Shown piece after piece: positions 11,803 through 22,918 of a stretch of DNA of 64,000 nucleotides (position 1 is its first letter; every line of letters begins with the position of its first letter). Source of the stretch: Mangifera indica. Its lineage: Eukaryota; Streptophyta; Magnoliopsida; Sapindales; Anacardiaceae. The notes beneath the pieces are model-generated. The model did no database searches. It was not told the DNA's origin and saw only the letters and a program-made list of their open reading frames with translations. The position numbers and the translations under genes are program-made. The stretch covers positions 372,001 to 436,000 of the forward strand of contig NW_025401101.1 of assembly GCF_011075055.1 (NCBI RefSeq), given 5' to 3'.

Positions 11803-12789
11803 AAGGCTCTTACAATGGCTTCAATCTCCCCAAGCACTTTTGAAGGAAGAAGCAAAATTGAGGCCCAATATATGAGTACTAAAAAGCACCAACTTGGTTA
11901 AGAGAAAATGCCCCGCGTAGGACACAAATTTACTTTTCCATGAAGTGATCCTCCCAAGGATTTTATCCACCAAAGGTTTGCAATCCTTACTAGTGAGCTT
12001 GGAAATAATCATGGAAACTCCAAGATAGTTAAAAGGGGTTTTTCCTTCCTAAAAATTTAACATTTCAACAATTTTTTTCTTCTCTTCCAACCCAACTCCG
12101 AAAATAAATACACAACTTTCTGAATTATTAGGCTTTTAACCTAGACTACTTGTGGAATAACTCGAGACTTCTTAATAAGACCAATGGACTTTGTTTCGAC
12201 CTAACCAAAGATGAGGAGATTATCGGCAAAGCAAAGGTGCGTAATATCATTCTTCTTACATCTCCAATGAAACTCAAACTCCTTATTCAAAGACATGATC
12301 TCAAGAATTCTAGATAGAACTTCCATGGCTATGACAAAGAGGTAAGGGGAGATGGGATCACCAAGCCTTAGACCTTTAGAGCTAGTGAAGAATCCCTCAA
12401 GCTCACCATTAATGCATAGAAAGGAGTAGACATACACTCCTTGATCCACCTTATAAACATGGGATGGAGGCCAATCACTTTGAGAACTTTTAAAATGAAA
12501 CTCCAACTTACCATGTCATAGGCTTTTAGGAGGTCCACTTTGATGCCACGTCTCTTAAGCTTGCTCTTCTCCCTATAATAAATGTGCATAAGCTCTTGAC
12601 AAAGGAGAATGTTATCTCCAATTTTCCTTCCCTCAACAAAAGAAACTTGTGGCTTATTAATGAAGTTTGGAAGCATTCCTTTAAGCCTATCAGCCAAAAT
12701 TTTGATAATACATTTATAAATAGTATTACAACTAGATATGGGCCTAAAATCTTTACAAAAGGTAGGATTCAGGCACTTAAGAATAAGAG

Positions 12790-13117
12790 TGCTAGAAATT
12801 TAGCTCTTATTTAGCTAAAACAGAAGATTAAAACATAAAAACATAATAAACTAAAACTATTTCATTAATCAAAAGATTACAAAGATAAACTAAACAATTT
12901 AAGGAGTTCGGAGCCTCCCATTCCAAACCGTTTGAAAAGTCTACGATCTCCCATTTTTAGGTCGTTCAAGGCGTCGGAAACCTCCCACAATCAGCTAAGA
13001 TTGGCTACCCAACCAACAAACCCTAATATGTTTTTCTCCTTCCCTCTTTTGAAACCTAAAGCACATATTTATAATAGACTTACCATTGGATTTAGAACAA
13101 ATGTCCCAATTCTAACA
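12790..13117 (-). repeat. 3' LTR of the short LTR element
   Basis: Direct repeat partner of 13820-14148. The shared order is the tagctcttat.tagctaaaac block, then an aaaacataataaac block, then the ccctaatatgtttttct block, ending near tctaaca. Several substitutions between the copies show age. Confidence 0.9.
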
Positions 13118-13819
13118 TTTTTCTCCCCTTCAAAACCATCTTCTGCTCAAGATGGACATTCATATATTGATTTTTTTAAACTTTTTTTTTTTTCAATTTG
13201 CTTTTTTTGATTTTTTTTTTCATTTTTAATTAATTTAGTTTTTTCTACATCAACTGACCCCTCTCTGTGCCACTTCTTTTTTACCTCTCCACTTTTTTCT
13301 CATATGGCCCCACACTTTTTTTTTCTCCTTCCAACAAACCAACCTTCGGCTTTCACTTTTTCTTTTCCCAACAAATTAACAGCCCTTTTTCTCCTTTTCC
13401 CAATAAACCAACAACCCTTTTAAAAAGCTTTGCCTTCCACCTTTTTTTTTTAACTTTTTTTCTGTCTCTCCTTTCTTTCTTCTCCTTGTCTTTTTCTCTT
13501 CTTCTTTCTTCTCCTCTCTTCATCTTTTGTCTTCTTCTCTTCACCATTTGTGCTACTTCCTTTTCTCCCTTTTCTTCTGTTTTATTTTTTTTAAGCCATT
13601 TCTCACCATTGACTCTGGCAACCTTTTAAATCTCCAATCATCGTCGTCTTGCCAATTTGCCTTTCACCATCATCATCTTCAGTCGATCTTATTCTGACAG
13701 AACCTTTTAACGACCATCCACTGTCAACCAGTGACTTTTCGACTTCCTCATCTATCTCCGATCATTTCTCTTGCAGAAAGCACAGCAAAAACTCAGATCA
13801 AACTGCTCTGATACCATTT
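13118..13819 (-). other. Internal region of the short LTR element
   Basis: On the plus strand it is pyrimidine-rich, with long T and CTT tracts at 13150-13560. The plus-strand frame at 13267-13629 merely translates this tract. It holds only priming sites at its two ends and no recognisable gag or pol. Confidence 0.8.
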
Positions 13820-14148
13820 TGTTAGGAATCTAGCTCTTATTCAGCTAAAACAAAAAATTAAAACACAAAAACATAATAAACTAAAACTATTTCATTAATC
13901 AAAATATTACAAAGATAAATCAAACAATTCGAAGAGTTCATGACCTCCAATTCCAGACAGTTTCAGGAGTCCAAAACCTCCTATTTTTCGGCCATTCAAA
14001 ACGTGGAAGACCTCCCACAATCAACCAAGATTGGCTACCAACCAATAAACCCTAATATGTTTTTCTTCTTCCCTCTTTTGAAACCTAAAACGCATATTTA
14101 TAATGAAGACTTACCATTGGATTGAGGACAAGTGTCCCAATCCTAACA
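13820..14148 (-). repeat. 5' LTR of the short LTR element
   Basis: Starts tgttaggaatctagctc and ends tcctaaca on the plus strand. It abuts the primer-binding site at 13807-13817, which defines it as the upstream LTR of a minus-strand element. Confidence 0.9.
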
Positions 14149-14760
14149 AAAAGCAATAATGGAACAATTCATCTCTTTAAACAACGATCCCAACTTGAAG
14201 AAGTCTTGGATTGCCTCAACCACATCATTGTCAATCACACTCTAAGCCTTGTTGAAGAAGTAAGCGCCAAAACCATCCGGACCCAAAGCCTTGCCATTGT
14301 CCAAAGTGAACAAAACATCTTTAATCTCCTCTCTCGAGACCTCCTTCACCATCTCAAAAGCTTGTTCAACCGAGATTCTATAGTTGACCACCTTGGCAAT
14401 TTCTTCTTCTTTCACCTTTTGATTAAGGCCATTTTGAAGATGATAAAAGTATCTAACAAACTCCTCTTTCACTTTGTTCTTCTCACACTCAATGCTTCCA
14501 ATCTTTAGGACAAATGCTATTAATGGCATTCCTATTGGTTCTAGTCTTGACACACTTGTGGAAATAACCAATATTTTGGTCTCCCTCCAAGAGCCACTTG
14601 ACTCTAGATTTTTACTCAAAAAATAACTCTTCTTTCCAACTAAGATAATTGAACTCCTTGACTTTTCTTTTCTCTTCTTCCACCAATAAATCATCACTGC
14701 AAACCTCCTTTGCACACACTTAAGCATGTTTCTCACACTTTTCAATCTCTTCGGGAGGCA

Positions 14761-15332
14761 CCAAAACTATGATACAGACCTGGAGAGTGAGAGGTTTCAA
14801 CCTAGAGAAAAGCAGGCTCTTACTAGATACCAACTTTAGACTACAGCTCCTTTAAAGCCAGTATGCTACACATTATAGTCGAAATAGCTCCAATGTAACA
14901 GTGCAATGTAAATCATTAAATGTAACAGAATTCCCCGAATTAATATATATTCATTTCATTCAGCAATTCAGTTACAATTACAGAAGTAATTTTCTAATTC
15001 AATGTTACAATATTGATTTCCAGAAAATTACACAAAACAGTAACAACACATTCCAAAACACACTCCTGCAGTAGTTTCACCAAACCAACTGCTGAACCAC
15101 AACAACTTTCAAGAGGCTATACTTTCCCTACCTATTACTTTTTCCTCAAAAAACTGCTCTCCCATACTTGCTTTCTGCAAGCTTATATCTACTCTCCTAC
15201 TCCTTTGCCTCCTTTCTGCCACTCAGGATTTGCCAACTCATCACTTGAATTTCCCAGGATCAAGTACAATTCTCTTGCTTCTGACCTCTACTATTTCTAA
15301 CTTGAGAGACTCTTCAAACTTGTTTGGTTGTC
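14761..15332 (-). repeat. Likely 3' LTR / non-coding end of the Gypsy element
   Basis: Lies between the Gypsy C-terminus (15333) and the truncated LINE (14760) and has no coding character. On the minus strand it contains repeated tgtaac/tgttac motifs and, near 14841-14828, ttggtatc followed by agtaagagcc, a disrupted tRNA-Met primer site. That would suggest an LTR end there. I could not fix its limits. Confidence 0.4.
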
Positions 15333-16765
15333 CTACTTTCTTCCAGCTTGTCGACCACATGTCACTCTCCCTCTCTTGGTCTTCCTTTTGATATACACCT
15401 TCACCCTAACATTGCCCCTCCCATTAAGAGGCACATTGTCCTCAAGGTGCAAATTGGGAAAGAAGTGTTTGAGATTATCATACAGTTCACAAGAATTCTC
15501 ACAATTCGACAGTCCTCGCCATTTTGTCAGCAGCTCTAAGTCCCCCTGTTTGGAATATCTATTTGCCAATACTATTTCTGGTTGAGTTTGCAGCTCCATT
15601 TCCTCATTGAGGCAGTCAGGTAAGGGCTGAGGCAGTAAAGCAGATCCTATCTACTTTTTTAGTTAAGAAATGTGAAAAACAGGGTGTATTTTTGCATTCT
15701 CAGGTAGTTTTAATTCATAAGCCACTGCACCTATTTTTTTAATCACTTGAAATGGTCCATAAAAACGGGGTTGAGTTTCTCATTCGGACGAGATGCCAAT
15801 GAACAAAAACAATATGGTTGTAACTTAAGGAAGACCCAATCACCTACTTAAAATTTGACGTCCCTTCGATGTTTGTTGGCTGCCTTCCTCATTCTTTCTT
15901 GAGCCATGTGTAAATTGCTTTTTAATTAATCCAAAATTAAGTTCCTCTCCTTAATCATGGAATTCACTTCTTTAATCCTACATTCTTCTTCCACCCATCT
16001 CAAAAAGGGAAGGGGATCTCTCCCATAGACGGCCCTAACAGAGTCATGTCGGTTGAGCTATGAAATGACGTGTTATACCAATATTCTGCCCACGCTAGCC
16101 ACCAAGGCCAATTTTTGGGGTACCTCAAGCAAAAGCAGCGAAGGTACGTTTCTAAACCTCGATTCACGACTTCAATTTGGCCATCCATCTGAGGATGGTA
16201 GGCCGTATTATATTTAAAGATAGTTCCAACAGCCCTAAAAATTTATGTCCAAAAATGACTCAGAAAAATACGATCTCGGTCTGTAACTATGCTTCGTAGG
16301 AACCCATGGAGGCGAACCACCTCTTTGATAAACACCTCTACCACGTCTTTGGCATTGAAGGGGTGGCGTAGTGCGATAAAATGCCTATATTTTATTAATC
16401 TATCCACGATCACCAAAATAACACTCTTTCCTTTTACCTTTGGAAGACCTTCGATGAAATCCATAGTTAAGTCCGTCCTCCCACGTATTAGCTTGGACAG
16501 GTAGTGGTTGTAGTAAGCCCGCTGGTGGCATTGCCTCATATTTCATCCTTCGACACACATCACATTCTACCACACAGCTCTTAACATCCTTCTTCATACC
16601 TTCCCAATACATAATAGAATTCAGCCTTTTATACGTCCTGAAAAAACCAAAATGTACACCATAAGATGATGAGTGAACTCAACAATCAAAGAAGGAATAA
16701 ACCTGGAACATTTTGGCACCACTAATCTGCCTCTGTATAGCAACTTACCTCTTCTTAAAGAATAG
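15333..16765 (-). pseudogene. Gypsy (chromovirus-type) integrase and C-terminal domain
   Basis: Minus-strand blocks in order: the segment before integrase (KLLYRGRLVVPKCSRFIPSL, 16720-16670), the zinc-binding region (MYWEGMKKDVKSCVVECDVC, from 16612), the integrase core with its acidic residues in [23 protein letters not shown] and the Glu of [10 protein letters not shown] (16470-16160), and a chromodomain-like end (LELLTKWRGLSN, then FPNLHLEDNVPL). Stops and frameshifts are frequent. The protease of the same element lies at 17195-17610, on the far side of a TRIM. Reverse transcriptase and RNase H are absent. Confidence 0.85.
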
Positions 16766-17194
16766 TGATACGAACCTTAGGAGAACCACACCTCAAAAGC
16801 TAGCTATTGAGATGGGAGAGACCAAGGCCATATAAACCCCACACTAATTGCCCATACTTTCCAATGTGGGATTCAAGTCTCATACCTTGCATTTGGGATC
16901 GTAACATACCACCACGCTCCGCAGCACCGACGCCCACACGGGTTGGCTGTGCGCTGGCTCCTTGCTAGCCCCGGGCGAACATTGCAATGCCGGCGTCACC
17001 ACCCGCGCCGCACGATTGCAACTGAGAGACATGGTGATGACTCTGATACCAAATAATACGAACCTTAGGAGAACCACACCTCAAAAGCTAGCTATTGAGA
17101 TGGGAGAGCCCAAGGCCATATAAACCCCACACTAGTTGCCCATACTTTCCAATGTGGGATTCAAGTCCCATACCTTGCATTTGGGATCGCAACA
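16766..17194 (-). mobile_element. TRIM (miniature LTR retroelement, 429 bp)
   Basis: Two 141-base direct repeats (16766-16906 and 17054-17194) differ at only a few bases. The 147-base interior has a primer-binding site at 17041-17053 (minus strand tttggtatcagag) for initiator tRNA-Met. The interior is GC-rich, unlike everything around it (for example gctagccccgggcgaac). There is no coding capacity. LTRs start TGTT.CGATCCC on the minus strand and contain ccacattggaaagtatggg, a style common in plant TRIMs. The flanking 5-mers (aatag and agtcc) do not match, so the normal target duplication is missing. Confidence 0.9.
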
Positions 17195-17610
17195 AGTCCC
17201 CCTTTAATTCCACCCTACTACCATCCCACCAAAATCTCATACAAAGATTATTCCAATTGATTTTGACCTCCTCCAATTGCTTTAACCACTCAGCCCCAAG
17301 TATGACATCTACGCCTCCTAAGGGAAAAGAAAGAAAATTGAGCGACATTGAGAGCCCCTGCAACCTTAATTTGACTTCCTCACAACGACCCACTCGAATT
17401 TTTTGGTTGTCCCCAAGCACCACAGAGTATCTAACAGCCTGAACCTATAAGCCCAACTCTTGCACCAACTTATCTAGGAGGAAATTGTGAGTCGCGTTGC
17501 TATCCACCAAAATGACTACCCCTCTGTTGTTTATTCCTCCCAACAGTTTCATTATTTTGGGTGAATCAAACCCCACCATTGGACTGAAGGATTTTGGCAA
17601 GAAAATTAGA
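17195..17610 (-). pseudogene. Gypsy aspartic-protease region
   Basis: The minus strand encodes VVILVDSNATHNFLLDKLV (normally DSGATHNF; the catalytic Asp is kept and the Gly of DSG has become Asn), followed by PLGGVDVILGAEWLKQLEEV and INWNNLCMRFWWDG, the classic order of plant Gypsy proteases. The gag upstream is missing; the sequence runs into the Copia LTR at about 17605. It is almost certainly the same element as the integrase at 15333-16765. Confidence 0.85.
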
Positions 17611-19125
17611 ATTTTTAGATCATGTTCACATCATATGTAACAATGATAATATAAAATTTACATGTTGTTTCAAGAAATAAAACATAGAAACATGTAAACT
17701 ACCTTGTACCTTGTAAGTTGATTTGAAGTTTGGAAGCTTGAATCACTAAAATAAATGATCTCTTGACTTGCACCCTTCAAGGAAGAAAAATGGTGCTTTT
17801 CCCGACAAAAGAAGAAGAAGAAGAGAAAATGTAATATTTTTCTACATTTTTCTCTCTTTTATTAAACTAAAACTTGATATTTATCAAGTTTAAGCATGTG
17901 TTCAATTCTTATTGGTTGATAATTAAGAGAAATTAGAATTTGACACATGTTGAATAATTTGTGCCCAAAATTATTTATTCTAACTTTCTAAACAATTTAA
18001 AAGGTGTAAAATGACAATTTTACCCCTTTTCCGAATCTTATTCGAAAAACATAATTTTTTATCCTCGGAAAGTGCTAGCCCACCATGGATAAATATTTTC
18101 AGCTTCATAACACCATTTTTTTCTTGAAATATGAGCGTAACCTTCAAGGTTCATAGTGACGTAATCGTGGGCCTATATCAGGCGATACGTTTCATTATAT
18201 CATTGTATAACTCAAAACTATCGTTGACCAATATACTTTGTTTTCCGCTACAAAACGAAGCTCCCACTGATCATGTGGTGTCATCTAGCAATGTCCCATG
18301 ACCCCTACATCACAATGAAGTACAAGCTTCACATAATGTCAAATGAATCTTTCTTACTCACATTTACCATGTAGTCCAATCCTTCTGTCATTACATCCCA
18401 ATTGAACTTGGATTCATAGAATATCAAAATCCAATATTTAATTTTTTCGAATATCAAGTCATACATCATAACGTGCCACATCGAAACTCTCTTCATGTGA
18501 TCTTTTATTTACACTGGCCAGTGTCTTAGATTTTCATATTTCTCGATATTTGTATGGAAACTCGAGAGCAGTCGAGTTGACAGATCTCTGTATGATCATC
18601 ACTTATCCTCTCGCTCAAGCAACATATGATCAAATGTGATATCTCAAGTCAAAGGATCTATACACTAGTATGATTTACGATGTATCATTGACTACATATT
18701 AATGACCATGTGATCATCGTTCAGCGATCACGTTCGATAAACAATATAATATAATAACCTTTAATCAGTTCTCTAACCATCAAATGGTTCCATTGTTTAC
18801 CCATGTGTATATTCACCATGTCTAATATCATCCATTGATATACTGTGGTGATATAGCACACACCCACTATGCAATACTATTGCCCAAACAAATTGCCTAT
18901 GCAGGAAACGATTTGATGACGTTTATTAAAACTCATCAGGACCTTTCACATGTTGTATGCATGTAACTAATATGGATGTAATATACAACTACAACATAAA
19001 TATAAAAGTGACGTAGAAAACATGTGAAGTATGACAGAACTTTTTTTTTTATTAATAATGTATATGCAAGATATACAACCCTTAAAACCAATTAAAGCGA
19101 TTGGTTTTTAGGGCATATTCTAACA
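17605..19125 (-). repeat. 3' LTR of the Copia remnant
   Basis: On the minus strand it begins TGTTAGAATATGCCCT directly after a polypurine tract (gcaagtgggagttct, 19140-19126) that follows the Copia stop codon. Its far end lies where the Gypsy protease reading starts, near 17605-17610, with ttagaat close to the edge. No gene is visible inside. The matching 5' LTR is not in the window. Confidence 0.7.
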
Positions 19126-19141
19126 AGAACTCCCACTTGCA

Positions 19142-20880
19142 CTAAAGCCAATCGCTGTAGTACCTAATGCCCATTCTCTCTAGATGCCGGTCCAACAGTC
19201 TTTGTATTAGTGTTTTAGTTAATGGGTCTGCAAGATTGTCCGTCGAAGCAATCTTCTGAATGACAATATCTCCAACTCCAACGAATTCTCTCAAGATGTG
19301 ATATTTTCGTTGAACATGCTTTGACCTTTGATGCGCTCTTGGTTCCTTTGCCTGTGCAATGGCACCAGTATTGTCACATAATATAATTACTGGTTGACTC
19401 ATCTGAGGAACCATGCCCAACTCTGTAACGAATTTACACATCCAAACGGCCTCTTTCGTAGCTTCTGAAGCGGCAATATACTCAACTTCTGTAGTAGAGT
19501 CTACAGTAGTCGATTGTTTGGCACTTTTCCAACAAACTATGCCTCCATTACAAACAAAAATAAATGCAAACGTAGACTTTCTATTGTTTATATCAGACTG
19601 GAAATCAAAATCTGAGTATCCTTTGAGCGTCAACTCTAAACCCCCATAACCCAGTATCAACTCCTTGGTCCTTCTTAAATACTTCAGGATGGCTTTTACT
19701 GTTGTCCAATGTCTTTCTCCAGGATTTGACTGATATTTGCTTACTGCACTAACTGCAAAAGCAATGTCTGGTTGTGTATATAACATGGCGTACATGAGAC
19801 TCCCTACTGCCGAAGCATATGGCACCTCACACATTCGTTATCGCTCCTCATCAGTCTTTGGACACATATCTTTTGATATATGTGTTCCATGAGGAAACGG
19901 TAAAAGACCTCTCTTGGAGTTTTGCATATGAAAACGTTTCAACACTTTCTCTATGTACAACTTTTGAGATAAACCTATTAATCCTTTCGCTCTATCTCTA
20001 TAGATGCGAATACCTAGAATATAGGTTGCTTCTCCAAGATCCTTCATGGAAAAAGATTTCACTAGCCATAGCTTAACCTCAGTCATAGTGTCAATGTTGT
20101 TTCCAATTAATAATATGTCATCTACATACAAGACTAGGAAAACGACAATTTTATCCCTATCCAATTTATAAACACAGCTCATCCGGATGTTTAATAAAAC
20201 CGAATACTCGAATTGTTTCATCAAACCGATTGGCTGCTCCATATAAATATTTTCTTCAATATACCCATTGAGAAAAGCAGTTTTAACATCCATCTGCTAT
20301 ATCTCATAATCATAGTGTGTTGCGATAGCTAGCAGGATTCTGATGGATTTAAGCATCGCGACTGGTGAAAAGGTCTCCTCATAATCCAACCCTTGTTTTT
20401 TAGTATAACCTTTAGCTACCAATCGAGCTTTATAAGTTTCAAATTTTCCATCCTTACCAATTTTCCTCTTGAAGATCCATTTACATCCGATCGGAACTAT
20501 TCCATTAGGTGGATCAACGAATGTCCATACTTGATTGGCATTCATAGATTCAATTTCTGAATTTATTGCCTCTAGCCATCTGTCGGAGTCAATATCCAAT
20601 ATTGCCTCTTGGTAAGTTTTTGGATCCTCTAGATGCTCAGTTTCTCCCATTAGAAGCGATTCAAAATCTCCTTCTGTCAGAAATCCATATCTCTCGGGAG
20701 GTCGAGACACTCTAATAGACTTTCTTATTTGAGCCGTTGTAGTTGGTATAGGTGATTGTATACCTGAAGGATTTACTTGAATAGGCTCAGTTACGAGCTC
20801 TTCAAACTCTTCTTCAAGCACAATTTTCCTTCCTGCATCACCTTCCTCTAAAGATTGAGATGACTATTTGGCAATCTGAA
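19142..20880 (-). pseudogene. Copia reverse transcriptase and RNase H
   Basis: Minus-strand order: linker (SIRVSRPPERYGFLTEGD), RT start (IGCKWIFKRKIGKDGKFETY, ARLVAKGYTKKQGLDYEETF), MDVKTAFLNGYIEENIYMEQ, the catalytic LVLYVDDILLIGNN near 20130, then the RNase H part: YASAVGSLMYAMLYTQPDIA, VEYIAASEATKEAVWMCKF and a tail with STDNLADPLTKTL ending at 19142. A stop after THYDYEI splits the RT. About 30-40 residues between the EQP block and CVYKLD are deleted, and another stop precedes the RNase H. It has no gag, protease or integrase of its own. Confidence 0.9.
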
Positions 20881-20929
20881 ATGGTAGATATTCTTCATAA
20901 TCGACACCTGTAAAGGTCAAGGAAGGCTA

Positions 20930-21788
20930 AGAAGATTGGCTTGTAAACATTTCAAGTTGACTTGTAGGATGACTTAACTGGACCTGTGCAACATTTGCAT
21001 TCTGAATGGGTCACCCATGTAATTTATAACACTTCTCCTTAGTATGCCCCCACCAATTACAATAACTACATCTAGGCCAACCCCCATGTTTCCTCGAGCA
21101 CCTAGATTATGTTGAGAATTGAAAGTCAAGATAGAGGAATCAACGGTTATGGATTCAGATCCTATGCTATTGGAAGAGACCAAAGCAGCCGAACAAACAC
21201 ATCATCCAGAGTGGAAACAGTAGCATTGGACAAAATATGATCCTGAACAAAGGCAAGATTTAGATTAATAGTAGGAAAGGTGAACACCATAAAGAACTTA
21301 TCCCGTTGAGCCAGCTCTTCAGTGACAGTTTTGCCAGCAGGTATCAATGAATTACATTTTACCTTCAGGGAGGCTATTCGACCGAGAAACTTAGACATGT
21401 CCATTTCTTGTTGTTTTAGATTAACAAGGGAGGACACAACAAAATAAAGTCTCTAGACGTCATTAGTATAAAGGCATTTGGCTTGAGTCCATATCTCAAA
21501 ACAAGTTCTATAGGCCTTATAGATAGGATGGAGTTGAGGATCAATCGTATTCTAGAGCAAACTACACATCAAAGCATCTGTTTTCCTCCATGTCGACTTA
21601 TCCACTTCAATATTGTTAGCTTGGGTAGTTAAATGATCCTTGAGACCTTGCCCTATGCACCATAATTCAACTAAAGCAACCCAGGAGGTATAGTTGGCAC
21701 TTCCCGTTAATTTTTTAGTTGTAATAATGGGAAGAGAGAGAAATGAGAAGTATTTGGATTTGGAACTCTTGATAGCCATATTAACCAT
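20930..21788 (-). pseudogene. Copia gag remnant of a second element
   Basis: The minus strand from ATG 21788 encodes TKKLTGSANYTSWVALVELW, then CIGQGLKDHLTTQ, the usual start of Copia gag proteins of this type. The middle block (KQQEMDMSKFLGRIASLKVK) follows at 21400-21340, and a zinc knuckle (CSYCNWWGHTKEKCYKLHG) lies near 21060-21005. Frames change between these blocks. The zinc-knuckle style differs from that expected for the neighbouring RT, so I think it is a separate element. Confidence 0.8.
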
Positions 21789-22350
21789 ACAAGATGGAGA
21801 AATTAATCATAAATTGAGGAACGCTGGTGAAAAGTACCCGGTGATGAGGTTAGAAAAGTGAACAGAGCCTAGAGAGAAGGAAAAATCTGACAGAAACTGT
21901 TTTCTAACAATGATAGAGACGGCTAGCGATGAACAAGCGCGTGGATGACTGGAGAAGATACGCTGGTGCTAGCCAAAGATGATGGTATCAACAATGTTGG
22001 CTTGCGCATCGAAAAAGTAAATCAGAGAAGACTATCCAAGAAGGAAACGTCTAGCGCATTCAAACAATTCTGATGACCAATGACAGTGGGGTCACCATAG
22101 ATCAATTCGTCGATGTCTTTTGAATTGACTACTAAAGGTGGTGTCATCGCACGCTCACCAGAAAAGCAGATCGGTAATGGAGACTACCAAGTAGACTGAT
22201 GACACATGGAGGAGTGTGCAACGTCGAATGGTGACTCTCTTTCCAATGGTTTGTCAGCAAAGTCATTCCGATCACAATGGTGTAGCCATGGCCATCAAAA
22301 AAGGACAAAAACACGGTAGTCGGAGAAGACAGTCGAAAAATGACAAACTT
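21789..22350 (-). other. Leader of the second Copia element
   Basis: Non-coding stretch between the gag ATG (21788) and the putative 5' LTR (22351). A decayed primer-binding site may lie next to the LTR (minus strand aagtttgtcat). Confidence 0.5.
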
Positions 22351-22521
22351 TGTTGGAGAATGAATCAGAATCACCGAAAAAATTTTTAAGAAGCCAAATA
22401 TAGGAAAGACTATCAATACATTCCCATTTTACATGATACAATTACCTAATCCTATTTTAGAGAAATCCTAACCTAATATGTACAACTCAACAGATATTAT
22501 ACTCAATATATTCTTACAACA
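22351..22521 (-). repeat. Putative short 5' LTR (171 bp)
   Basis: On the plus strand it begins tgttggag and ends cttacaaca, giving TG...CA ends in either direction. It stands upstream of the gag start, where a 5' LTR should be. Such a short LTR is normal for Copia elements with this gag type. No second copy is present to prove it. Confidence 0.5.
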
Positions 22522-22918
22522 CCTTTTCTTCTTAGAGGCCTTTCTTATACACGATTGGTATGTTGTCAACCTTCTTGGCTATTACATTACACTTCATATG
22601 TCCTTAATGGTTTCTTTTAAAATGGGTGTGTTTGACTTTAGTTAATAATGTAGGATCTTAAGTTTTGATTTTAGTGAACCAAACATTAATTAGCCTAAAT
22701 CTTAAAGACCTAAATGTGATTGTAGCTTACAAGTGAGACTGCCATATGCAACCCAAATAGAGAGATGTGAAAAGGCAAAAGCTAATGTGATTATCCCTAA
22801 AAAATATGCAGCATCAAATAAAAAAAAGTAATAACGATATGCCTTGACAAATGTGCAAGTAGAAACCAAAAAGATTGAACTGTAAGCTTAAATGTATAGA
22901 AGTGACACAAAGGCATAC

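Larger units (their letters stand above)
12790..14148 (-). mobile_element. Short non-autonomous LTR retrotransposon (1.36 kb) inside the LINE
   Basis: Two direct repeats of about 328 bases, 12790-13117 and 13820-14148, are the LTRs; each begins TGTTAG.ATTGGGACA on the minus strand. Next to the right LTR lies a primer-binding site complementary to initiator tRNA-Met (minus strand tggtatcagag, 13807-13817). Next to the left LTR lies a polypurine tract (minus strand gaaggggagaaaaa). The 702-base internal part has no retroviral-type coding region. Flanks are aagag (12785-12789) and aaaag (14149-14153), a 5-bp duplication with one change. It splits the LINE reverse transcriptase between MNCSIIAF and LILKCLNP. 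Confidence 0.9.
10456..14760 (-). mobile_element. 5'-truncated L1-type LINE (ORF2 remnant), broken by two insertions
   Basis: Poly-T at 10456-10469 is the poly-A tail on the minus strand. Moving upstream, the minus strand encodes LINE ORF2 blocks in order: post-RT region (WREICLPKDEGGLGLYD, 11110-11050), LVDKILGRITSWKSKFVSYA (about 11970-11910), RT core with SPYLFVIAMEVLSRI and CFADN (12350-12200; the usual catalytic FADD has become FADN), and the RT start with FRPISSCNTIYKCI and ADRLKGMLP (12760-12660). The N-terminal part has LDNGKALGPDGFGAYFF at 14310-14245 and WLLEGDQNIGYFHKCVKTR near 14590-14530. Endonuclease and ORF1 are missing. Insertions lie at 11163-11802 and 12790-14148. Stops and frameshifts make it non-functional. 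Confidence 0.9.
9919..22918 (-). other. Intron 4 (13,000 bases) of the XRCC4/XLF/PAXX-like gene, filled with retroelements
   Basis: The donor aag/gtatgcc at 22918 and the acceptor cttattgtcag at 9919 bound this intron, and both flanking exons are in phase 0 at the junction. Unique sequence is limited to about 540 bases at the acceptor side (9919-10455) and about 400 bases at the donor side (22522-22918). Everything between is transposon-derived, and every element whose direction I can read lies on the minus strand, the sense direction of the gene. Confidence 0.6.

Noticed and set aside
13267..13629. 120-codon Ser/Phe/Leu-rich frame
   Set aside because: It is a translation of the pyrimidine-rich interior of the short LTR element.
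17041..17053. Possible tRNA-related gene, because of the tRNA-Met complement
   Set aside because: Only the primer-binding site is present; there is no cloverleaf. The same holds at 13807, 49879 and 54406.
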